From positions 1 to 5,443 of the forward strand of contig USNA01000083.1 in the NCBI GenBank assembly GCA_900555955.1: a DNA stretch of 5,443 nucleotides, given 5' to 3'. The notes beneath the pieces are model-generated. The model did no database searches. It saw only the letters and a list, made by a program, of their open reading frames with translations, and was not told the DNA's origin. The DNA is from an uncultured Collinsella sp. (lineage in GTDB: Bacteria; Actinomycetota; Coriobacteriia; Coriobacteriales; Coriobacteriaceae). Shown here in pieces: positions 1 through 5,443 of the stretch (position 1 is its first letter; the number at the start of each line of letters is the position of its first letter). Both the position numbers and the translations under genes were made by a program.

Positions 1-45
1 ACGAGCGGGGGCTCCTGCCTTTTCAGTGCCCTCGGATTGGGTCAT
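1..45 (-). CDS. Possible 5' end of a divergent gene, cut by the window edge
   Basis: On the minus strand an ATG at 45-43 opens a frame that stays open to the window edge and encodes MTQSEGTEKAGAPAR. The hydrophilic, Ala/Glu/Lys-rich stretch looks like an ordinary disordered N-terminus, but 15 codons carry no family signal. There is no convincing Shine-Dalgarno sequence; only a weak AGAACGGA lies upstream on that strand. If real, the gene would be transcribed away from the DUF1846 gene, making 46-297 a divergent intergenic region. Plus-strand frames are also open for some distance from base 1, so the tail of a rightward gene cannot be excluded. I cannot assign a function. Confidence 0.25.
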   Translation of the reverse strand, partial: MTQSEGTEKAGAPAR

Positions 46-121
46 AGTGTCTGTCCGTTCTCTGCCCGCGACGTTTCTGTTGTTGGTGCAAAGGTGTGAG
101 GTTACTTTGCGCCAAAAGGGG

Positions 122-190
122 AAGTTGCGGTGGAATAGTTCCTGTTTGGCCGTCTTGAGGGGTTAAACAGGAACTATTCCACCGCAACTT
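122..190. repeat. Perfect 26-bp inverted repeat with 17-nt spacer
   Basis: The left arm is 122-147 (begins AAGTTGCGGTGG, ends AGTTCCTGTTT). The right arm is 165-190 (begins AAACAGGAAC, ends CACCGCAACTT). They are exact reverse complements over 26 bp. The spacer is 148-164. As RNA the stem can extend inward by four more pairs (two G-U, two C-G), leaving a 9-nt loop. Each arm also contains a small imperfect palindrome of the form GGAAC-TA-TTCC. No U-tract follows on either strand, so it is not a typical intrinsic terminator. It lies in non-coding DNA upstream of the DUF1846 promoter. A dispersed palindromic element or a large operator are both possible. The structure is certain; its role is unknown. 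Confidence 0.9.
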
Positions 191-252
191 ATCGATGGCA
201 TGTTTGGTTCGTGCCTGTTGATGGCCTGGGCATCGGGGAGGGTCTGCTCCGT

Positions 253-258
253 TATAAT
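253..258 (+). promoter_or_regulatory. Candidate -10 box of the DUF1846 gene
   Basis: The sequence is TATAAT, a perfect sigma-70/SigA -10 hexamer, 39 bases before the chosen ATG. No recognisable -35 lies at 16-18 bp, and there is no extended -10 TG. TTGATG at 218-223 is too far away at 29 bp. A start near base 265 would leave a leader of about 33 nt containing the GGGAG ribosome site at 287-291. An activator may be needed, or the match is chance. Confidence 0.5.
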
Positions 259-297
259 CGCCTAGGACATTAAATGGAAACGGGACGGGAGCCATAC

Positions 298-1779
298 ATG
301 CGCCAGGGTTTCGACAACGCGAAGTATATCGAGCTGCAGGCTGCTCACATTAAGGAGCGCATCTCGCAGTTTGGCGGTAAGCTCTATTTGGAGTTTGGCG
401 GCAAGCTGTTTGACGACTATCATGCGAGCCGTGTGCTACCGGGTTTTGAACCGGACAGCAAGTTCCGCATGCTCAAGAGCATTGCCGATGATGTTGAGGT
501 CATCATCGCAATCAATGCAAACCATATCGAGAAGAACAAGGCCCGTGGCGACCTGGGCATTACCTATGACGAGGACGTTTTGCGCCTGGTCGACCTGTTC
601 CGCGGCAACGGTTTTGCTGTCGCGGCCGTGGTTATCACGCAGTATGCCGGTCAGCCCGCTGCCGACGTCTTCCGTAATCGTCTGAATGCACTCGGCATTC
701 CCGCCAAGCTGCACTATCCCATTGAGGGCTATCCGCACGACGTCGATCTGATCGTTTCTGACGAAGGCTACGGCAAGAACGAGTTCGTCGAGACCACGCG
801 TCCGCTCGTTGTCGTGACGGCGCCCGGCCCTGGCTCGGGCAAACTCGCCACTTGCCTCTCGCAGCTGTACCACGAGCATAAGCACGGCACCGCCGCCGGT
901 TATGCCAAGTTTGAGACCTTCCCGGTCTGGAATCTTCCTCTGACGCATCCGGTCAATATTGCCTACGAGGCCGCCACGGCGGACCTCGACGATGCCAATA
1001 TCATCGATTCCTTCCACCTTGAGGCCTACAACAAGACCACGGTCAACTACAACCGAGACGTCGAGGCTTTCCCGGTGGTTCGTGCCCTGATGGAAAAGAT
1101 TCTGGGGGAGAGCCCCTACCAGAGCCCCACTGACATGGGTGTAAATATGGTCGGCTTTGCCATCACCGATGACGATGCCTGTCGCGATGCCTCCAAGATG
1201 GAGATCGTCCGCCGCTACTTTGCTGCGGTCGAGGCCGTACGCCGCACCGGTGTAGGCGATGAGCAGGTTGATCGTCTCAAGATCATTATGAAGAAGGCCG
1301 GTATCGACAAGAATTACTCGCCGGCGCGCTCGGCCGCCCTTACCAGGGAGCAGCTGACGGGCAGTCCCGTGGGCGCCATGGTCATGCCGGACGGTTCCGT
1401 GGTGACCGGTAAGACCTCAACGCGTTTGGGCGCTGCGAGTTCGCTGATCATGAATGCCCTCAAGCATGTCTCGGGCGTCGACCTTGAGCTCGAGGTCATC
1501 AGCGACGAGGCGATCGAGCCCATCAGCAAGCTCAAGACGCATTTCCTGGGCAGCAAAAACCCGCGCCTCCACACCGACGAGACGCTTATGGCGCTGTCGA
1601 TCACCTCGGCTACGAGCGAGACGGCCGCTCGTGTCCTTTCGGGCTTGGAGCAGCTGCGCGGTTGCGATGCCTTCTTTAGCGTGATTATCTCGCCGACGGA
1701 CGAGACGGTGTTGCGCAAACTGGGCATCAACGTGTGCTGCGAGCCCAAGTTTGAGCGTCGTGGTTTCTTCCATCGCTAA
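298..1779 (+). CDS. DUF1846 (UPF0371) family protein, function unknown
   Basis: This 493-residue protein matches from memory the DUF1846/UPF0371 family, whose members are usually about 490-505 residues, so it appears full length. Recognisable family blocks are the N-terminal GFDNAKYIELQ (4-14), the FGGKLYLEFGGKLFDDYHAS region (25-44), the RGDLGITYD stretch (83-91), and SDEGYGKNE (154-162). A P-loop-like TAPGPGSGK (174-182) is followed by CLSQLYHEHK, and SPTDMGVNM lies at 276-284. The glycine-rich loop hints at nucleotide or phosphate binding, but no reaction is established for the family. There is no signal peptide or membrane segment, so it should be cytosolic. I chose ATG 298 because GGGAG (287-291) sits 6 nt before it and the N-terminus matches the family. 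An in-frame ATG at 274 would add 8 residues but lies too close to the predicted transcription start. The gene is monocistronic, bounded by its own terminator. Confidence 0.92.
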   Translation: MRQGFDNAKYIELQAAHIKERISQFGGKLYLEFGGKLFDDYHASRVLPGFEPDSKFRMLKSIADDVEVIIAINANHIEKNKARGDLGITYDEDVLRLVDLFRGNGFAVAAVVITQYAGQPAADVFRNRLNALGIPAKLHYPIEGYPHDVDLIVSDEGYGKNEFVETTRPLVVVTAPGPGSGKLATCLSQLYHEHKHGTAAGYAKFETFPVWNLPLTHPVNIAYEAATADLDDANIIDSFHLEAYNKTTVNYNRDVEAFPVVRALMEKILGESPYQSPTDMGVNMVGFAITDDDACRDASKMEIVRRYFAAVEAVRRTGVGDEQVDRLKIIMKKAGIDKNYSPARSAALTREQLTGSPVGAMVMPDGSVVTGKTSTRLGAASSLIMNALKHVSGVDLELEVISDEAIEPISKLKTHFLGSKNPRLHTDETLMALSITSATSETAARVLSGLEQLRGCDAFFSVIISPTDETVLRKLGINVCCEPKFERRGFFHR

Positions 1780-1813
1780 GTTTGAAGCACTGCGTTAATT
1801 GCATCGCATTTTG

Positions 1814-1846
1814 GCCGTATCGGGTTAGCGCCCGGTACGGCTTTTT
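1814..1846 (+). terminator. Intrinsic terminator of the DUF1846 gene
   Basis: GCCGTATCGGG (1814-1824) pairs with CCCGGTACGGC (1831-1841), giving an 11-bp stem with one U-G wobble and a 6-nt loop. Five T residues follow at 1842-1846. It lies 35 nt after the DUF1846 stop codon, a textbook arrangement. Confidence 0.9.
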
Positions 1847-1912
1847 GATCAATAAAGCGTCAATTTGGGCGAAAAATAGCCGTTTACCTGCCTAAAAACA
1901 ATTTGCGCGGTA

Positions 1913-1918
1913 TACAAT
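1913..1918 (+). promoter_or_regulatory. Candidate -10 box of the winged-helix gene
   Basis: TACAAT lies within an AT-rich stretch (1891-1920), the only such stretch between the upstream terminator and the winged-helix gene. No good -35 is seen at normal spacing; TTTACC at 1883-1888 is 24 bp away. A start near 1925 would give a leader of about 110 nt. That leader contains competing small hairpins: CATCC/GGATG at 1933-1948, GCGG/CCGC at 1941-1952, and CATGATGG/CCATCGTG at 1952-1977. Confidence 0.35.
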
Positions 1919-2022
1919 AATCGTAACTGTTTCATCCTTAGCGGGATGCCGCATGATGGATATTACCTGCCATCGTGAGGTGTGTCGGTCGTGCACGGCG
2001 CGCTGGATGCTCGTGCTCGGTT

Positions 2023-2030
2023 AGAGGAGG
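2023..2030 (+). promoter_or_regulatory. Strong ribosome binding site deciding the winged-helix start
   Basis: AGAGGAGG is an almost full-length match to the 16S anti-Shine-Dalgarno and lies 5 nt before ATG 2036. It fixes that start over the in-frame GTG at 1982, which would place this site inside the coding sequence. Confidence 0.85.
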
Positions 2031-2035
2031 CTGCC

Positions 2036-2371
2036 ATGGCGGGCAAGGGTCGTGCGAGTGTCAACGATATGAAGCGTGTCGAAGTGCTGGTGTTGATGGA
2101 GATTGCCCAGCAATCCGAAAGTGGCGGGACATATGGCTTCTCGCGCAAAACGCTTGCGGAGCACGTTGGGGTGTCTCCGTATCGAGCCCGCGCCGCAATT
2201 GAGCGCTTGGATTCTGACGGTTTGATCGAGGTCGTTTCGCGTTATAGCGAGGATGGCGGCCAGCTTGCAAATGGTATTTGCCTTACCGAGCGCGGCGGGT
2301 GGTATCTGAAAGGCATCCGCGCGGGTATGCTCGTTCGGGATATGCTCAGGGACGAGCTTGCCGATCGGTAG
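2036..2371 (+). CDS. Small winged helix-turn-helix DNA-binding protein
   Basis: This is a 111-residue predicted cytosolic regulator. After a basic N-terminal tail, helix 1 is about MKRVEVLVLMEIAQQ (12-26). The HTH follows: SRKTLAEHVGV (36-46), then the likely recognition helix SPYRARAAIERLDSDGLI (47-64). A wing hairpin runs from about 65 to 84 with GGQLANG at its turn, and a C-terminal amphipathic helix from about 85 to 108 could serve dimerisation. The layout resembles MarR-, Rrf2- or PadR-like small regulators, but I cannot name the family. It lacks the cysteine cluster of iron-sulphur Rrf2 proteins, having one cysteine (Cys82), and no ligand-binding domain is visible. Its target is unknown. 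It lies between the DUF1846 gene and pyrG with terminators on both sides, so it is probably its own transcription unit. Control of itself or of a neighbour is possible but unproven. Confidence 0.8.
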   Translation: MAGKGRASVNDMKRVEVLVLMEIAQQSESGGTYGFSRKTLAEHVGVSPYRARAAIERLDSDGLIEVVSRYSEDGGQLANGICLTERGGWYLKGIRAGMLVRDMLRDELADR

Positions 2372-2395
2372 CGATCTGCCGCCTAAGTTGTTGTT

Positions 2396-2427
2396 ACGCC
2401 GCTCGGGTCCCGGGCGGCGTTTTGTTT
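2396..2427 (+). terminator. Intrinsic terminator of the winged-helix gene
   Basis: ACGCCGCTCG (2396-2405) pairs with CGGGCGGCGT (2411-2420), giving a 10-bp GC-rich stem with one U-G wobble and a GGTCC loop. The tail TTTGTTT (2421-2427) follows directly. It lies 24 nt after the winged-helix stop codon and ahead of the candidate pyrG promoter. Confidence 0.85.
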
Positions 2428-2487
2428 CGAGATGGAGAAATGCAAGCACTTTGGTGAAAAATGGCGAACTGCTTCTTTCTCGAGTAT

Positions 2488-2493
2488 TACAAT
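2488..2493 (+). promoter_or_regulatory. Candidate -10 box of pyrG
   Basis: TACAAT is preceded by TAT, 55 nt before the pyrG ATG. There is no good -35 at normal spacing. Transcription would be expected to begin around 2499-2501, within the run CCCG (2499-2502). This promoter would serve pyrG and the adjoining recombinase gene. Confidence 0.45.
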
Positions 2494-2498
2494 GAAGA

Positions 2499-2530
2499 CC
2501 CGTAAGATGTGTATGGACAACTTCTACGGG
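2499..2530 (+). promoter_or_regulatory. Hairpin in the pyrG leader
   Basis: CCCGTA (2499-2504) is the exact reverse complement of TACGGG (2525-2530). After one mismatch, two more weak pairs can form inside. The 5' arm overlaps the predicted transcription start, and the 3' arm ends 6 nt before the AGGT ribosome site (2537-2540). No U-tract follows, so it is not a terminator. An effect on ribosome access is possible but is inference only. Confidence 0.35.
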
Positions 2531-2542
2531 AAGCGCAGGTAA

Positions 2543-4210
<1,668 letters not shown>

Positions 4211-4212
4211 GG

Positions 4213-5154
4213 TTGCCGGCGAACCGGGAACATATCGGAGAAGCTCCTTCGCCGCTCGCTGTGGCGGCGGGGGAGTTTCTTGATTACCTTGCAGTCGAGC
4301 GGGGCTTGGCGCGTAACACGATTGCCGCCTATCGCCGAGACCTGACGACCTACTGTGCCTATCTGGAGCGGACGGGCATTGCGTCCTTTGAGGACGTGAG
4401 TCGGCGGGTCATTGAGGACTTTATCGCCGATCGGCGCGATGGGGGCTATTCCGATGCCTCGGTGGAGCGCGCGCTCGCTGCCGTCAAAGGCCTGCATGCC
4501 TTTTTGGTGCGCGATGGGGCCGTGACCCAAAATCCTACGGCGGCGTTGCGTTTGCCAAAAAAGGCCGAGCGCCTGCCGGAGTGCCTTTCGGTGGAGGATG
4601 TTTCGGCATTGCTCGACCAGGATTTTCCGGATGGCGAGATGGGCCTGCGCGATCGCGCTATCTTGGAAGTGCTGTATGGGTGCGGCCTGCGCGTGAGCGA
4701 GCTGGTGGGGCTCGATGTGAGTGATGTCCATGTCGATGACGGCTTTGTGCTGGTTCGCGGCAAGGGCTCCAAGGAGCGTCTGGCCCCTTTGGTGGGAAGC
4801 GCGGCGCGTGCCCTGACGCACTATATATGTGATGGGCGCCGACTTCTGGCGGCTCATGCTCGTGGGACAGAGACGCCGGCGGTCTTTTTAAACAAGAACG
4901 GCGGGCGTCTTTCGCGTCAGGGTGTTCACGCCATATGCGAGCGCTATGGGCGCCAGGTGGGGTTGGTGGGACTCCATCCGCACACGTTGCGCCACTCCTT
5001 TGCCACCCATATGCTCGCGGGCGGCGCGGACCTTCGCGTGCTGCAGGAGATCTTGGGACACGCCGATATATCGACGACGCAGGTCTACACGCATGTCGAT
5101 CGTACGCAGCTGACCGAGGTTTACCTGGCGGTCCACCCGCTGGCACATCGCTAG
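4213..5154 (+). CDS. xerD: Tyrosine recombinase of the XerC/XerD type, probably XerD
   Basis: The protein acts with a partner recombinase at dif to resolve chromosome dimers before division. At 313 residues it has an N-terminal SAM-like core-binding domain (about 17-103, with FLDYLAVERGLARNTIAAYRRDL) and a C-terminal catalytic domain. All catalytic residues are present: Arg160 in CGLRVSEL, Lys184 in GKGSK, His257 and Arg260 in HTLRHSFATHML, His283 in LGHADI, and the nucleophile Tyr292 in QVYTHVD. The XerD call over XerC rests on overall resemblance and on linkage to pyrG, known from other actinobacteria. A phage-type integrase is unlikely because there are no neighbouring phage genes. The start is TTG 4213, two bases after the pyrG stop, with only TAAGG next to it, which suggests translational coupling. 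The next in-frame start is GTG 4261 (297 residues), which also has no good ribosome site. The C-terminus ends HPLAHR rather than the common HPRA. Confidence 0.9.
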   Translation: MPANREHIGEAPSPLAVAAGEFLDYLAVERGLARNTIAAYRRDLTTYCAYLERTGIASFEDVSRRVIEDFIADRRDGGYSDASVERALAAVKGLHAFLVRDGAVTQNPTAALRLPKKAERLPECLSVEDVSALLDQDFPDGEMGLRDRAILEVLYGCGLRVSELVGLDVSDVHVDDGFVLVRGKGSKERLAPLVGSAARALTHYICDGRRLLAAHARGTETPAVFLNKNGGRLSRQGVHAICERYGRQVGLVGLHPHTLRHSFATHMLAGGADLRVLQEILGHADISTTQVYTHVDRTQLTEVYLAVHPLAHR

Positions 5155-5187
5155 TACGCTGCTGAGCTGCGATTACATGCTATCCGA

Positions 5188-5265
5188 GGACGGACCCCCG
5201 ATTGCTGGAACGTGCTGTTGCGCACGTTTTGGCATGGGTGGCAAGCGGGGGGTCCGTCCCATTTT
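5188..5265 (+). terminator. Large nested inverted repeat, likely terminator of pyrG-xerD
   Basis: The outer arms GGACGGACCCCC (5188-5199) and GGGGGTCCGTCC (5248-5259) are perfect 12-bp complements. Inside, 5203-5215 pairs with 5222-5234 over 13 bp (three G-U wobbles) around a 6-nt loop. CATTTT (5260-5265) follows the outer stem, and a TTTT also follows the core of the inner stem at 5227-5230. The element starts 34 nt after the recombinase stop, so intrinsic termination is reasonable, although it is much larger than the two other terminators here. An asymmetric 13-nt bulge (5235-5247) separates the stems. It could equally be a dispersed palindromic element. A further small hairpin, GCGCCA/TGGCGC, lies at 5266-5285. 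Confidence 0.5.
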
Positions 5266-5358
5266 GCGCCACCGGCCAATGGCGCGGCGGGGTGCACATG
5301 CCGCGCGTGGGAGAGTTTGGGGGCGATGTGAACGGGATGTAAAGGGACATAAAAATCG

Positions 5359-5390
5359 CCTCAAGGTCAACTTGAAGGTTGAGGTTGAAA
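5359..5390. promoter_or_regulatory. Cluster of TCAA/TTGA half-sites, operator-like
   Basis: CCTCAA (5359-5364) and TTGAGG (5379-5384) form a 6-bp dyad. Between and beside them lie GGTCAA (5365-5370), TTGAAG (5372-5377) and TTGAAA (5385-5390), so two leftward and three rightward half-sites fall in 32 bp. CCTCAAGGTCAACTTGAAGG resembles MerR-family operators such as the SoxR box, with two extra bases. It may belong to a gene beginning beyond the right edge. No good promoter hexamers are seen with it. Confidence 0.3.
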
Positions 5391-5428
5391 GACGGGGTGC
5401 TACAGGTGGCATCCCGCCTTTGCGTTAA

Positions 5429-5443
5429 ACACAACATATTGTG
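5429..5443. promoter_or_regulatory. NrdR-box-like palindrome at the window edge
   Basis: ACACAACATATTGTG fits the NrdR-box consensus ACACWATATATWGTGT, as I recall it, at 14 of the 15 visible positions; the 16th base lies outside. The arms CACAA/TTGTG are perfect. NrdR represses ribonucleotide reductase operons, usually through two such boxes about three helical turns apart. No second box is visible upstream, so a partner would have to lie beyond the edge. Confidence 0.35.

Noticed and set aside
23..295. A 90-codon minus-strand frame across the left intergenic region.
   Set aside because: It runs straight through both arms of the perfect palindrome and the candidate promoter, and its translation has no protein-like pattern.
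436..1017. A 193-codon minus-strand frame inside the DUF1846 gene, and a similar one at 4207-4857 opposite xerD.
   Set aside because: Both are shadows of well-supported plus-strand genes, with no recognisable domains or ribosome sites.
2396..2427. Reading the hairpin before pyrG as a Bacillus-type CTP attenuator.
   Set aside because: It lies upstream of the only visible -10 box for pyrG and directly after the winged-helix stop codon, and no G-run start site is seen before it. It fits a simple terminator better.
5177..5437. Overlapping short open frames of 79-85 codons on both strands after xerD.
   Set aside because: They are translated from the nested inverted repeat and neighbouring GC-rich DNA, lack good starts, and agree with no known protein.
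5420..5443. The edge palindrome as a dif site for the XerD-type recombinase.
   Set aside because: The outer arms do not match the conserved XerC/XerD arms of dif, and the symmetry is limited to the short CACAA/TTGTG core that fits an NrdR box better.

Overview
The window looks like chromosomal DNA of a fairly GC-rich, Gram-positive actinobacterium. My best guess is the Coriobacteriia, perhaps Collinsella. The basis is GC-rich third codon positions, strong Shine-Dalgarno sites, and a DUF1846 protein of the kind found in anaerobic gut bacteria, followed by pyrG directly joined to a xerD-type recombinase. The taxon is inferred from recognition, not from a search.

Layout: (1) 1-297 is intergenic. 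It may hold the first 15 codons of a divergent gene at the left edge, then a striking perfect 26-bp inverted repeat (122-190) and a consensus -10 box. (2) 298-1779 (+) is a full-length DUF1846 (UPF0371) protein of unknown function, closed by a clear intrinsic terminator at 1814-1846. (3) A leader of up to about 120 nt containing a possible 23-codon upstream ORF leads to a small winged-helix DNA-binding protein (2036-2371), which has its own terminator at 2396-2427. (4) pyrG, CTP synthase (2549-4210), has a -10-like box and a leader hairpin whose 5' arm coincides with the predicted transcription start. A TTG-started tyrosine recombinase of the XerD type (4213-5154) follows two bases after the pyrG stop. 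(5) 5155-5443 carries a large nested inverted repeat that may be the operon terminator, a cluster of TTGA/TCAA half-sites, and at the very edge a sequence very close to the NrdR-box consensus. The last suggests that a ribonucleotide reductase or nrdR gene begins just outside.

How the genes fit together: pyrG makes CTP and xerD resolves chromosome dimers. Their linkage recalls the actinobacterial order pyrG - NUDIX hydrolase - xerD - parA/scpA/scpB, here without the NUDIX gene. The winged-helix gene sits where Bacillota carry rpoE (RNA polymerase delta) before pyrG, but its own terminator argues against routine co-transcription. All four complete genes have intact motifs and no frameshifts. 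I see no phage, CRISPR, transposase, tRNA or rRNA. This is mainly a housekeeping region. The points of real interest are the intergenic palindromes, the possible CTP-responsive pyrG leader and the edge NrdR-like box.
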